From Candidatus Riflebacteria bacterium HGW-Riflebacteria-2 (GTDB lineage: Bacteria; Muiribacteriota; Ozemobacteria; Ozemobacterales; Ozemobacteraceae), in NCBI GenBank assembly GCA_002839435.1, contig PGYA01000018.1:1-64000 (forward strand): a stretch of DNA of 64,000 bases, read 5' to 3'. The position numbers and the translations under genes are program-made. This document shows, one piece after another, positions 31,695 through 41,570 of the stretch. The notes under the pieces are model-generated. The model ran no database searches. It saw only the letters and a program-made list of their open reading frames with translations, and was not told the DNA's origin. Position 1 is the first letter of the stretch, and the number at the start of each line of letters is the position of its first letter.

Positions 31695-33791
31695 TTATTT
31701 GTTCTGAACTTTAAACACGCCGTCCCAGTCTGGACCTGGCGGATTTTGATGCAATTCGCGGCAGCGGTTCATGTACATTTCGGCAGCCGGATCTTCCTGC
31801 AATATCTCTAGAAGCTTCTGAAATTTCTCATAGGATGTGCGCCAGTCCCGGCTAAGATAGCACTCTAGAGCGTCTGCCGACAAGGTCGCAACATTCTGCA
31901 GATGTTCGGCATCAGCGGCATCCTTGAGCCCTAGCAGCTGATAAACCTTGACACTGCCATGCCGCCCTTTAACCGCCACAATATCGAGAGGTCTGAAGAT
32001 AAATTCGTAGCCACCAGCCATGGCAGTGGAGTGGCTTACTATTATCTGGGTTTCATACAGCTTGTTAAGTCCCTCGAGACGACTGGCCAGATTGACGCTG
32101 TCGCCAATAGCTGTGTAATTGAAGCGATCTGAAGAACCAAAGTTGCCGACCAGCGAAACCCCAGTATTTATACCAATTCTCGTGGCAAACACTTCTTTGC
32201 CTTCCTGGCGCCATTTTTCGTTAAGTTCGCCAGTTGCCCTGATTATCTCAAGCGCGGCCCGACAGGCCTGGTTCGCCTGTTCCGAACTGGCGACAGCAAC
32301 GCCCCAGAACGCCATGACCGAATCGCCGATATACTTGTCGATAGTCCCACCATGGCGATGAATAAGAGCGGCAATACAGTCAAAATATTGCGAAAGCTGC
32401 TCCATCAATTGCGATGGCGTCACTTTTTCAGCAATCAAAGAAAAGTTTGAAATATCGGTAAACATCAGGGTGATCTCTTCGGTATGTGCCTCGAGTCGCG
32501 CCTCGTCATGCCGATTAACCAGACCCAGAACGATCTCTGAAGGCACATATTTCTTGAAGGAACCCAGCGCTTTTTTCATCGAATTCATTGCCTCGCTCAG
32601 AGCATAAATCTCTGAAATCGGCGATTTAATGTCAATTTCACCCTCAAAATTGAGTTTCTGAATTTTCTCTGCTTCGTGCGTTATGCGCTTAATCGGTTCG
32701 GTTAGCTCACGCGCCAGCGTCGAAGTCAAAAAACCACCGATAATCAGCAGCCAGAACGAAAAAAGCAGAGTCGTCTCATGTATTCTTGCAATTGGCCCGA
32801 TAAAATCTTCTTCAGGCACGATTATACCGAGAATCCAGTCGCGACCGAAATTATCTGGAAATGGCCGAAAAGAAGCGATGTACTTATCGCCGCCGTGTTC
32901 GTAGGTAAAACGCAGCTTCTCTTTTTCCATGATGTACGTTTCCAGAGCCGCGTTGATCCAGCCTGTTTTGATGCTTTGCTGCACAGGCGAGCGTGGCGAC
33001 CTGATGTTATCAATATCACGACCTGATTTGTCAGGATAAGCCAGAATATTACCCTCACTGTCAGCGATAAAGGCCAGACCAGAATCACCGATCTTGAGAC
33101 TTTTCAGAAACTCGGCCAGCTCGCCCAGTCTGAAATCGATACCAACTGCGCCGGCATAGGTTCCGTCAGGGCCATAAACCGGATGCGCGCAGGTGATGCC
33201 CGGCACCTGATCGGTAAACAAACGATACTCGCGACTCCAGACAGCACGACCTTCTGCTTTAGCCAGAACATACCATGGTCGTTCACGCGGATCAAAGTTA
33301 AGTATCGAGGTGCTGCGCGTTGCTATTATCTGAAGATCGTGGTCGCGATCGATCTCGATCACGCCTGACGGAATGCCAGTTCGCGAAATTATCCGGGTCG
33401 AATAAGTGCCATCGGTCATACGGCGAGCCATAACAAAGTTGCCGCCTTCGTCGCCAAGATAAACCGCCGAGAACTGCGGGTATAAATCAAGAGCTTCGAG
33501 GCTGAGCGTCTCGATCATCTCAGGAGAATTGGCAAAAGAGTCGCCGCGTTCGATCATGCGACGCAGCAGATGCCCGGTCTTGCGGGCCGGGTCCAGATGA
33601 TTACTGGTTTGCCGGATGATTGTCTCGGAAATCTGGTATAACAGCTCATCGGATGATTGCAGCATTATCTCGGAATTGCTGCGATAGCCGTAAATAACGA
33701 TTCCGGCCACAATCAGCGAAAACAGGGCAAGAAACGAGAAAAAAACAACCACCTGCAGGCGATAGGTTCTGTACCGATCTCGTTTCATCAT
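31695..33791 (-). CDS. dCache-HAMP class III adenylate/guanylate cyclase (complete active site)
   Basis: About 698 residues from the ATG at 33791; upstream codons to 33848 begin with TTG and have no ribosome site. A membrane helix (about 12-35), a periplasmic double-Cache sensor (about 40-340; FDPRERPWYVLAKAEG and GAVGIDFRLGELAEFL are typical), a second helix, HAMP, and a cyclase domain with all key residues: Asp446 (FTDISNF), IDKYIGD, and IGDSVNLASRLE with Asn and Arg. The base-recognition position reads RFNYT, with Asn in place of Asp, seen in other bacterial cyclases. A helical C-terminal domain ends NPPGPDWDGVF, a motif shared with the cyclase at 52243. It should work as a homodimer. Confidence 0.92.
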   Translation of the reverse strand: MMKRDRYRTYRLQVVVFFSFLALFSLIVAGIVIYGYRSNSEIMLQSSDELLYQISETIIRQTSNHLDPARKTGHLLRRMIERGDSFANSPEMIETLSLEALDLYPQFSAVYLGDEGGNFVMARRMTDGTYSTRIISRTGIPSGVIEIDRDHDLQIIATRSTSILNFDPRERPWYVLAKAEGRAVWSREYRLFTDQVPGITCAHPVYGPDGTYAGAVGIDFRLGELAEFLKSLKIGDSGLAFIADSEGNILAYPDKSGRDIDNIRSPRSPVQQSIKTGWINAALETYIMEKEKLRFTYEHGGDKYIASFRPFPDNFGRDWILGIIVPEEDFIGPIARIHETTLLFSFWLLIIGGFLTSTLARELTEPIKRITHEAEKIQKLNFEGEIDIKSPISEIYALSEAMNSMKKALGSFKKYVPSEIVLGLVNRHDEARLEAHTEEITLMFTDISNFSLIAEKVTPSQLMEQLSQYFDCIAALIHRHGGTIDKYIGDSVMAFWGVAVASSEQANQACRAALEIIRATGELNEKWRQEGKEVFATRIGINTGVSLVGNFGSSDRFNYTAIGDSVNLASRLEGLNKLYETQIIVSHSTAMAGGYEFIFRPLDIVAVKGRHGSVKVYQLLGLKDAADAEHLQNVATLSADALECYLSRDWRTSYEKFQKLLEILQEDPAAEMYMNRCRELHQNPPGPDWDGVFKVQNK

Positions 33792-34002
33792 TATATCCGT
33801 CTGAAATGTTTTTGAGATTCTAACACTTTTTATCTGAGACTTCAGCAATATAAAACACCCTCTTCGCTACGACAACGATAAGTTGTTTATAAATCTTTAG
33901 AAAAGTTATATGATTTGACCTGATTGCCGGAACATTTGCGTTTTGCTGGCATTCGCTGCAAAATTCTGTTAGATAAACTGCAAAAAAACGCGGAGGTAAG
34001 GA

Positions 34003-36027
34003 ATGTTAGACAACAAAATCATAGCAGAAGCCATGACCATAAAACTCGACGCGACATTGCCCGAATACCCTGAATTTGTGCCGGAAATGCGCCGCGCACC
34101 AGATCGTGGCTTTACGCTCAACCGCCAGGAAACAGAAACCGCACTCAAAAACGCTTTACGCTATATCCCCGAAGAACTGCACGAAGCTCTGATACCGGAA
34201 TTTCTCGAAGAGCTCAAAACGCGTGGCCGCATTTATGGTTACCGTTTCCGACCGGCTGGGAACCTTTATGGCAAGCCAATTGAAGAATACAAAAGCAACT
34301 GTACCGAAGGAAAAGCATTTCAGGTTATGATCGATAATAACCTCGATTTTGCCATCGCCCTCTACCCATACGAACTGGTCACCTATGGTGAAACCGGCCA
34401 GATCTGCCAGAACTGGATGCAATACCGGCTGATCAAAAAGTATCTTGAAGTCATGACGAGTGAACAGACGCTGGTGGTAATGTCAGGGCATCCGCTCGGC
34501 CTGTTTCGCTCACATCCATCGGCACCACGCGTAATAATGAGCCACGGTCTGCTTATCGGCATGTTCGACAACCAGCAGGAATGGCACCGCGCCATGCAGC
34601 TTGGCGTCACCAACTACGGGCAGATGACCGCCGGCGGCTGGATGTACATCGGGCCACAGGGCATAGTGCATGGCACCTTCAACACCATTCTCAATGCCGG
34701 CCGCATCAAACTCGGCATCAAGGGTGACGAAGACCTGACCGGGCACATGTTCATCTCTTCAGGACTCGGCGGCATGAGCGGCGCCCAGCCCAAGGCCGTC
34801 GAAATAGCTGGCGGCGTCGGCATCATTGCTGAAGTCGATGAATCACGCATAAAAACACGACATGAGCAGGGCTGGGTTTCGCTTGTCGCCAAAACACCGG
34901 CTGAAGCTTTTGCACTCGCCGACGAACATATCAGAGCACGCAAAACCACCTCGATCGCCTTTCACGGCAATATAGTCGATCTGCTTGAATACGCTGTCGC
35001 CAACAATATTCATATCGAACTGCTTTCAGACCAGACTTCATGTCATGCCGTTTATGACGGCGGCTATTGCCCCAAGGGGCTCAGCTTCGCGCAGCGTACC
35101 GAAATGATCGCGAAAGAGCCGGCAAAATTCAAACAGCTGGTCGATGCCTCGCTCAAAGACCATTTCAAGGCGATCAAAACATTGTCTGAACGCGGCACTT
35201 ACTTTTTTGACTATGGCAATGCCTTTATGCGCTCGGTCTACGACGCCGGCGTCAAGGAAATCTGCGCCAACGGCGAAAACCCGCGTGACGGCTTCATCTT
35301 CCCCTCCTATGTCGAAGACATCATGGGCCCGATGCTGTTTGACTACGGCTATGGCCCATTCAGATGGGTCTGTCTGAGTGGCCGCCACGAAGATCTGCAG
35401 AAAACCGACAAGGCTGCGATGGGATGCATAGATCCGAACCGCCGCCCCCAGGATCGCGATAACTGGGTATGGATTCGCGATGCCGAAAAGCACGCTCTGG
35501 TAGTGGGAACTCAGGCACGCATTCTTTATCAGGACGCCGAAGGGCGAGTAAAGATCGCGCTCAAGTTCAACGATATGGTGCGCAAAGGTGAAATCGGGCC
35601 GGTAATGCTTGGTCGCGACCATCACGATACCGGCGGCACCGATTCACCTTACCGTGAAACCGCTAACATCAAAGACGGCAGCAACATAACTTCAGAAATG
35701 GCTCTTCATTGTTATGCCGGCAACGCCGCGCGCGGTATGAGCCTGATTTCACTGCACAACGGCGGCGGTGTCGGCATCAGCAAAGCAGTTAACGGTGGAT
35801 TCGGCCTTGTGCTCGATGGCAGCGAACGCATCGACGAGATCATCAGACAGGCAATGACCTGGGATGTCATGTGTGGCGTCTCGCGCCGCGCCTGGGGTCG
35901 TTGCGAAAACGCCGTCGAAGTTTCTGCCGCCTTCAATAAATCAGGCAACAAAAATCACATTACCCTGCCCTTCATTCCGGCAGAAGACAAGATCAAAAAA
36001 GCTGTTGCCGCACTCTTCGACAAATAA
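34003..36027 (+). CDS. hutU: Urocanate hydratase, long form
   Basis: The 674-residue enzyme converts urocanate to imidazolonepropionate, the second step of histidine breakdown, using tightly bound NAD. Signature stretches are present: QMTAGGWMYIGPQGIVHGT, GLGGMSGAQPKA (NAD-binding), GPFRWVCLSG, GRDHHDTGGTDSP and the late HCYAGNAARGMSLISLHNGGG with its Cys. The classic bacterial HutU is about 550 residues; this belongs to the longer ~670-residue group shared with eukaryotes. A strong GGAGGTAAGGA precedes the ATG. No hutH, hutI or other hut gene lies in the window. A strong bidirectional terminator follows. Confidence 0.95.
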   Translation: MLDNKIIAEAMTIKLDATLPEYPEFVPEMRRAPDRGFTLNRQETETALKNALRYIPEELHEALIPEFLEELKTRGRIYGYRFRPAGNLYGKPIEEYKSNCTEGKAFQVMIDNNLDFAIALYPYELVTYGETGQICQNWMQYRLIKKYLEVMTSEQTLVVMSGHPLGLFRSHPSAPRVIMSHGLLIGMFDNQQEWHRAMQLGVTNYGQMTAGGWMYIGPQGIVHGTFNTILNAGRIKLGIKGDEDLTGHMFISSGLGGMSGAQPKAVEIAGGVGIIAEVDESRIKTRHEQGWVSLVAKTPAEAFALADEHIRARKTTSIAFHGNIVDLLEYAVANNIHIELLSDQTSCHAVYDGGYCPKGLSFAQRTEMIAKEPAKFKQLVDASLKDHFKAIKTLSERGTYFFDYGNAFMRSVYDAGVKEICANGENPRDGFIFPSYVEDIMGPMLFDYGYGPFRWVCLSGRHEDLQKTDKAAMGCIDPNRRPQDRDNWVWIRDAEKHALVVGTQARILYQDAEGRVKIALKFNDMVRKGEIGPVMLGRDHHDTGGTDSPYRETANIKDGSNITSEMALHCYAGNAARGMSLISLHNGGGVGISKAVNGGFGLVLDGSERIDEIIRQAMTWDVMCGVSRRAWGRCENAVEVSAAFNKSGNKNHITLPFIPAEDKIKKAVAALFDK

Positions 36028-36033
36028 CCCGAT

Positions 36034-36074
36034 AAAACCGCGGCGCCCTGTACGGGCGCCGCGGTTTTTATTTT
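36034..36074. terminator. Strong bidirectional terminator
   Basis: A perfect 15-bp stem (36034-36048 and 36054-36068, AAAACCGCGGCGCCC type) with a 5-base loop is flanked by T-runs on both strands. It serves both the urocanase gene and the convergent methyltransferase gene. Confidence 0.93.
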
Positions 36075-36081
36075 AGAATGA

Positions 36082-36930
36082 TCAGCGGGTCCAGACGTAT
36101 AGGGCCTGGGAGACCTGATAGGCAAGGGTCAGGCGACCGTTGGCGTCTGTTTGTATGACTGATTTCAGATATGCGTCAAATTCGGTACTGTTGCAGTTCT
36201 CAGATTTGACGCCGGCCTTTTTGAGCAGCGTTTCGCGTGCTTCTTCGAGGCTGGTGAATGTCCAGCGGAAAGGTCGCTTGATTATGTGCAGATCAGGCAG
36301 CATGCCACAGTCGACCATGGCGAAATACAGCACAGCTACACGCATGCGTTCGAGCGGAACAGTATCGAGCCCGAGAATCTGCCGCATTTCAGGGTTCAAT
36401 GGCGAATCGGCATGTGGAATCAAAATGATCAGGCGATGCGCGCAGGCTTCAGCAAGTTTCTCAAGCGTTCTGGCCAGGTGCGGCACCCGCTGTTCATCAG
36501 CAGATATAACGCCGAGACTGTTGAGGCAAAGCACCGTATCGTATCGGCCCGGCAGTTGCAGATCGAGCCAGCGCCCGGGCAGCTGTCTGATATTGGCGAT
36601 TCCTTCGCGAGCGGCCTGCTGCTGAAGTTGATCGAGCATCGCCTGCGAGAAGTCTGTCACCGTAACTTCTTTGACCATGCCGGCAAGAGGAATGGCAAAA
36701 GTGCCAGGCCCGGCGGCGACATCGAGCACAGTCTCATCTGCTGACCAGTCGAAACGCTGTAAAAAATCGAGGCTTTCCTGACGGGCTTCTGGCACATGCA
36801 CCTTGGCGGCAAAATCTGCCGCCCTGCTGCTCCAGAATTCGGGGGTTTCCTTGTCAGAGTTATCACCATAGTTCTGCGACCAGCTATGCTGATAAAATTC
36901 ACGAATCCTGCTTAAGTCGAAATTCTCCAT
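36082..36930 (-). CDS. Class I SAM-dependent methyltransferase
   Basis: A 282-residue soluble enzyme with the Rossmann-type motif I VLDVAAGPGTFAIPLA (about residues 70-85). An acidic strand end (VTDFSQAMLDQL) binds the SAM ribose, and a motif IV-like YDTVLCLNSLG follows. The N-terminus (FYQHSWSQNYGDNSDKETPEFWSSRAADF) matches small-molecule methyltransferases of the Methyltransf_11/25 type. Substrate cannot be told. AGGAGA precedes the ATG. It is a single gene convergent to hutU. Confidence 0.88.
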   Translation of the reverse strand: MENFDLSRIREFYQHSWSQNYGDNSDKETPEFWSSRAADFAAKVHVPEARQESLDFLQRFDWSADETVLDVAAGPGTFAIPLAGMVKEVTVTDFSQAMLDQLQQQAAREGIANIRQLPGRWLDLQLPGRYDTVLCLNSLGVISADEQRVPHLARTLEKLAEACAHRLIILIPHADSPLNPEMRQILGLDTVPLERMRVAVLYFAMVDCGMLPDLHIIKRPFRWTFTSLEEARETLLKKAGVKSENCNSTEFDAYLKSVIQTDANGRLTLAYQVSQALYVWTR

Positions 36931-37044
36931 CTGAATTCTCCTGTAGCTACAACTATACCCCTTACCGTGCCTCTTTTTCTACAAAGATATATCGATGTTT
37001 CCACAAGCTGCATCGATATCCGATAAAAACGCTGTACAAAGTGA

Positions 37045-37067
37045 GGCTGCCTCCTCATGAGACAGCC
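37045..37067 (-). terminator. Possible weak terminator
   Basis: GGCTGCCTC and GAGACAGCC (37045-37053, 37059-37067) form a 9-bp stem with one mismatch about 50 bases past the Ser/Gly-rich protein gene on the minus strand. The following T-run is short (CACTTTG), so confidence is low. Confidence 0.35.
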
Positions 37068-37117
37068 CGAAGCATTGGTTTGCACCCAATAAATTCCCTG
37101 AGAACTCCCTTTTTATC

Positions 37118-38080
37118 TTATATCAGAACATCTTCAGCCTGGTCGGAGGCGCCTTCGTCTACGGCATTAACCCTCAGTGACGGGGCCGTTTCCCCTACTT
37201 CCATGTCCCGGCTCACAGCGTTGTCGAAATATGATATTGACAAGCCTGCCCTGACGACTTTGCCATTGATGGCACCCGACATATCGTCTATAAGCTGAAG
37301 AAATCTTTCGAGAATACTTTCTTTGCTGCTGATGGCAGCTGAATCATTGCTGACCGCCACAGCCTGCTGTTCTGACTGTTCAGGCACGATTTTGAGCGGT
37401 TCGGTCGCACCCTTTACCATCTGCAACTGGAAACCGCCGCCGTAACTGACTGCACCGGCCGAAGAAGATCCCAAACCTGCCGTAGTTCCTGCGCCCTTGT
37501 TCATACTGTCCTGCAGGTAGATTTTGGCGATATCAGCCATCGACGTGCCGGTCAGGGATGAAGAAGATCCACCGCCGCCGAGAGTCGACATCCAGGAGCT
37601 TGAACTCATCGAAGCGATAACCGATTTAAGGCCGTAGTCAGCGGCGCTCAGCATGTCATCCACCATGGTCTTAGTAGTAGCAAGACCTTTGTTAACAGCA
37701 TTTTCCGCCTGGCCAAGATAACCGTCGAGCACATTGACGCCAGCATCTTTCTCGGCGAGCAGACCGCTGACAAATCCCTTCGTCAGGCTCGAGAACTCCT
37801 CGGCCAGAGTCTGGCTCATGGCCCCCATGTCTCCGCTTACTCTTATGAACATCGTAAAGCGATACATGGCTGAGCGATTCACTTCAGAATCAGCAGCTGT
37901 TTCAGCAGTATCAGCTACAGCAGCTCCGGCACTGCAGTTAGCACAGCCGACATTGGAAGAGGTTTCTTCGATAGCGGTCTTAACTACCTGGTCAAATCCT
38001 TCCTTCTCAGGCACTGTTTCTTTGCTGGCAACAGTCGAAGAGCTATCATACATTTTCGCGACAACATTTATTGCAGACAT
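37118..38080 (-). CDS. Ser/Gly/Ala-rich hypothetical protein (320 aa)
   Basis: A perfect AGGAGG stands five bases before the ATG. The protein has no signal peptide or membrane helix. A Ser-rich start is followed by CANCSAG (a CxxC pair near residues 46-49), a helical stretch (about 70-160, SQTLAEEFSSLTKGFVSGLL, ENAVNKGLATTKTMVDDML), a Ser/Gly tract (STLGGGGSSSS) and a more ordered C-terminal domain (ILERFLQLIDDMSGAINGKVV). The composition recalls flagellar or type III secreted structural proteins, but there is no specific match. It follows a 41-residue gene in the same unit. Function unknown. Confidence 0.72.
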   Translation of the reverse strand: MSAINVVAKMYDSSSTVASKETVPEKEGFDQVVKTAIEETSSNVGCANCSAGAAVADTAETAADSEVNRSAMYRFTMFIRVSGDMGAMSQTLAEEFSSLTKGFVSGLLAEKDAGVNVLDGYLGQAENAVNKGLATTKTMVDDMLSAADYGLKSVIASMSSSSWMSTLGGGGSSSSLTGTSMADIAKIYLQDSMNKGAGTTAGLGSSSAGAVSYGGGFQLQMVKGATEPLKIVPEQSEQQAVAVSNDSAAISSKESILERFLQLIDDMSGAINGKVVRAGLSISYFDNAVSRDMEVGETAPSLRVNAVDEGASDQAEDVLI

Positions 38081-38093
38081 AATGCCTCCTGAA

Positions 38094-38219
38094 TTAACGT
38101 TCGATTACGGCAACCGGGCCGGCCGACGGCTGATGCACCACTTTCAGCAGTGACTGCATCATCAGGGAATCAAGTTTCTCAAGCAACTTCCTGCGCTGTT
38201 GTCTATCTATTTTGAACAT
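38094..38219 (-). CDS. Small basic protein (41 aa) upstream of the Ser/Gly-rich gene
   Basis: A short frame MFKIDRQQRRKLLEKLDSLM...ending AVIER starts at the ATG at 38219, with AAGGAG six bases upstream. Its stop lies 13 bases before the ATG of the 320-residue gene, whose AGGAGG sits in between. The product is a basic amphipathic helix with a short tail. The good ribosome site and tight spacing support a real gene; the function is unknown, perhaps a chaperone or regulator of its partner. Confidence 0.6.
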   Translation of the reverse strand: MFKIDRQQRRKLLEKLDSLMMQSLLKVVHQPSAGPVAVIER

Positions 38220-38519
38220 CGTTTGCTCCTTATTTTTCAGGCCGCGAGGTGGCTTTTCCGATTCGTCTTAGTCTCTAATTATTTCATCGTCTTAAAGTTG
38301 TGCGGAATTGAAGTGAAATTTCACCGGTTTAGAGCTGTAATTTATCTGTTTTCTTCAAATAGCTCACATTTTCAGGCAAATATCGCCTATATACAGATTT
38401 TTTAAAAAAGAATTTTTCATTGGCAATAGTGCGTTAGACAGGCGAATAGAACCGGTCTGGCGATTTTCTGACCATAACCCGGGATTTGCTGAAGTTGAAT
38501 TTTGTGACTGAAAAGCCGC
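38220..38519. other. Non-coding A/T-rich interval with a perfect palindrome
   Basis: These 300 bases separate the 41-residue gene from the end of cyclase pair C. No gene is seen. A perfect 12-bp palindrome GTGAAATTTCAC lies at 38313-38324, about 95 bases upstream of the 41-residue gene's start. It resembles half-sites of CRP-like regulators (GTGA...TCAC) but the spacing is two bases too short for a standard CRP site. Promoter elements could not be fixed with confidence. Confidence 0.4.
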
Positions 38520-41500
38520 TCAGAGCAAGAGGCTGAATACTTCTACTTCCTGCTTTTTGCCTCGGATTTTTTCGATGGCTACCGGCCTGGCCCGATAATT
38601 TGAGCCGAGACAATCCCTGATGGCACCTGAGATTATAATTGGCATTCCTTCACTTGTTGCCAGCGAGCACATGCGTGCCGCGACATTTACCGGGTCACCA
38701 ATGACAGTGTTGTCAACGCGCACCTCGGGTGTGCCTATGATCCCGGAAATGACCCGGCCCGAATTGATGCCAAAAACCGGCTTGATATCGCGGTCTGGCC
38801 GAAATTCGCTGATTATGCGCTTTGCCAGCTTGATAGCTGCAACCGCAGCATTCTTCTTTCCAAGTTGTTCATGCGAGAATACGATGAGAAGCTTTTCACC
38901 AACGACCTTATCAACTTCCCCGCCATATTCCTGAGCATAACGGAAAAACCTTTCGAGGCTAAACTCAAGCTTGCGTTGCACTTCTTGATCGCTGGCCTTA
39001 GCAGCGAATTCTTTAAAACCATCGAAGTCGGCAAACAGTATGGTGAATTTGGCCTCACTGCCCTGACGGGCTTTTTCGAACAGTTCCGGGTTCCTGGCCA
39101 GGCGACGCACAGATTCAGAAACAAAATTGCCCAGGGCATTGCGTTCGCGCAGTCCCTTAACCATGCGGTTGAACGCCCGCGAAATTGAACCAAACTCATC
39201 TTCGCGACTATCCTTGAGCTTAACTTCGTAATTGCCGGTTTCGATGCAATTAAGCCCCCACAGCAGATGTTCGAGTGGTCCGGTAAAAGATCTGCTGATA
39301 TTTACTGCGGCCAAGACTGCGAAGACAAGAAAAACCAGCAGACCTGACATGAAAATCATGTTTCGCCAGAACTCGATACGATCGAGATGCGAAGTATCCT
39401 GACGACCACCAACAGTGTAAAGCCCAAGATATCTGCCGGGTAAAGCCTGGTAAATAGCTTGGTCATCACCAATTCCGGTATAACGTAACAGACGCCGATT
39501 GCGCGAAGCGCTTTTAACAAGCGTTGACAAGCGGGCTGATTCAATATCCTGTGAAAAAAATGATTCAGCCCGGAAGCCACTGAAAGTCTGCACCAGAATT
39601 GGCGTAGCTGTTATAAAAGCAGCAGGATCAAGCAGGTCGAGCAACGAAGAAATATTTCTGCGATTATTTTTGACATTAATAATGTTGGTAAAGGCATTTT
39701 TCAGGTATGACTCGCCGATGGCGTATTCATCCCAGCCGACCCCGCAAAAATACTCAATCATGCCATTGATGCGCAATGGAAAAACAGTGAACAGAGTGGT
39801 GCCAACGCTTGTTCGCATGCTGCTGAGACCTTCAAGTCTCGAAAAAACTTCATAAAAGCGTTCAGTACCGAATGAGTTTATAATCTGTGACTTGATTTCA
39901 TCATACATGGCTTTTTCAAGCGCCTCGGCAGCAGCTGTTTTCCTGCCATCAAGCAATCCTGGAACAAATTCTTCACGCGCAAAAAACTTCTCGATGGTCT
40001 TGCGGTAAATGTTGAGCATCATAAACATTGAGTCGTTACGAGATTCTTCACTGTGCCCGACAACTTCTCGCTTGAAACGGTCATAATAACGAAGAAAGCC
40101 ATTGGGCCCCATTATAAATATGGCGTTAGCTCGACGCTCTGCATCACCGGCCGTCTCAAAGCCTGTCAAAAAAGGAGCGAACGCCCGTTCGGCGATCTGA
40201 AGAACACTAGCATCATGCTCCTTGAGATTGATTTTCAACCTTTCATCCGGCGATTTATCGTAGAGAGCCTGCTTCTTTCTGGCCTCTTTAAGAGCTTGCA
40301 GGGTCTCAGAATGTGCGAATGACCGTAAAAAGCTCTGAAAAAGATTGGCATTGTAAAGACGAACTCCAGAATCAAGACCTGAAAGCGTATTGTGCAGGTT
40401 GCGTTCGATCTTAAGACGCTCACTTTCAGAAGCTTCTCTTAATATCAGTTGAAAAATCGAGCGTCCCATCATAAACGGCATAAATATAGCAAACAGACTG
40501 GCAAGAATGAGAACCTTGCCGACACTCAATTTGAGTCCCCGCCCAAAAACCACTGTTTGCACAAATGCCAGAAGAACAAGACAGACACCCGCCAATGCGA
40601 AGTATTTGGCTTTCTGCACAGCAGGCGCATCAGATTGGCCTTGTACTCTCGTAATTACTACGGGAAAGAGACTGGTTCCGTTCACTTCCTGACCAATGAC
40701 AACAGCCAGATTGCCCTGCCTGAAAATTTCAGTACGTAACAGTCTGGCATCGTCTACTCTGGCGGTGTAATCGCGACAGACCTGGCTGACAAAAAGCGCT
40801 TCCGATTGCTTTTTAATCAACGAAGAGTCACTGCCAGCAGCGAATTTACCACTTCGTCTGTCGTAAAAGGCCGCGACACAGTTCGGGGACGACTCTGATT
40901 CAGCGACAGTCCTGTAAACATGCAATGCCGGCATTTCATGCAGATCGAGACGGCAGAAGAAATAGACCTGCTGCCCGGAAGAAACCGCCATTCTGTCCCA
41001 GTATATGCCGACAAATTGCTCAGCCGACCTGAAAGTCGCCAGGCGACCGGCACGCATCTGCATGAATGCAACCCGGTCAACCGGCCAGCCGATGTATTCA
41101 CCAAGTAGAAGGTCGCTTTGTTTAAGCAGACTTGCATGCTTCGGGTTGAACAGTACGTCTTCCTTGTATTGTCGATATTTCAGATAATCTATATAAACAA
41201 ATTTGGCGATCAGCTCCGTATCCATTTTTCCGCGCAGATCCGCGGAATCGACGAGAGTGCCACTACTGTCGACAAGTGCGACAGCAAGTGAAAAATTTGG
41301 CAGATTCTTCTCAACAAAATCAGGTGCCCATTCATAGCGGAACAACGTCTTATGATTATTTGACACCAAATCTCTGAAACGACTGAAAGTCTTTTGCACA
41401 ACAGAATGAATATTGGCTTCCTGTCGTACCCGGTTGTTGAAGTGTATCGCTTTAGCCACCTGATTAGTCAACAGGCGGTCATCCTTTATCAATTCATTAT

Positions 41501-41570
41501 CAAGGCGAAAAGTCAAAACAAGAATGACAATAAAAACCAGGGTAAATATCAGACTGCGATAAAGCGTCAT
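38520..41570 (-). CDS. Membrane class III nucleotidyl cyclase, C2-like member of pair C
   Basis: 1016 residues, four membrane helices (about 5-23, 322-342, 352-371, 738-758), two periplasmic domains, HAMP (about 760-815) and a cyclase domain. The first metal Asp848 is kept (FADFDGF). The second is replaced by Glu892 (KVVGEKLL instead of GDA). Lys888, Asp953, Asn962 and Arg966 (IGDPVNVAARM) are intact. So this pair breaks the metal site at a different position from pairs A and B but with the same logic. Its ATG overlaps the partner's stop by 4 bases (41567-41570). Asp to Glu is milder than Asp to His, so residual homodimer activity cannot be excluded. Confidence 0.9.
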   Translation of the reverse strand: MTLYRSLIFTLVFIVILVLTFRLDNELIKDDRLLTNQVAKAIHFNNRVRQEANIHSVVQKTFSRFRDLVSNNHKTLFRYEWAPDFVEKNLPNFSLAVALVDSSGTLVDSADLRGKMDTELIAKFVYIDYLKYRQYKEDVLFNPKHASLLKQSDLLLGEYIGWPVDRVAFMQMRAGRLATFRSAEQFVGIYWDRMAVSSGQQVYFFCRLDLHEMPALHVYRTVAESESSPNCVAAFYDRRSGKFAAGSDSSLIKKQSEALFVSQVCRDYTARVDDARLLRTEIFRQGNLAVVIGQEVNGTSLFPVVITRVQGQSDAPAVQKAKYFALAGVCLVLLAFVQTVVFGRGLKLSVGKVLILASLFAIFMPFMMGRSIFQLILREASESERLKIERNLHNTLSGLDSGVRLYNANLFQSFLRSFAHSETLQALKEARKKQALYDKSPDERLKINLKEHDASVLQIAERAFAPFLTGFETAGDAERRANAIFIMGPNGFLRYYDRFKREVVGHSEESRNDSMFMMLNIYRKTIEKFFAREEFVPGLLDGRKTAAAEALEKAMYDEIKSQIINSFGTERFYEVFSRLEGLSSMRTSVGTTLFTVFPLRINGMIEYFCGVGWDEYAIGESYLKNAFTNIINVKNNRRNISSLLDLLDPAAFITATPILVQTFSGFRAESFFSQDIESARLSTLVKSASRNRRLLRYTGIGDDQAIYQALPGRYLGLYTVGGRQDTSHLDRIEFWRNMIFMSGLLVFLVFAVLAAVNISRSFTGPLEHLLWGLNCIETGNYEVKLKDSREDEFGSISRAFNRMVKGLRERNALGNFVSESVRRLARNPELFEKARQGSEAKFTILFADFDGFKEFAAKASDQEVQRKLEFSLERFFRYAQEYGGEVDKVVGEKLLIVFSHEQLGKKNAAVAAIKLAKRIISEFRPDRDIKPVFGINSGRVISGIIGTPEVRVDNTVIGDPVNVAARMCSLATSEGMPIIISGAIRDCLGSNYRARPVAIEKIRGKKQEVEVFSLLL

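Noticed and set aside
38313..38324. CRP/FNR-type binding site
   Set aside because: GTGAAATTTCAC is a perfect palindrome, but the GTGA and TCAC halves are 4 bases apart, not the 6 of a CRP site, and no receptor gene is present.
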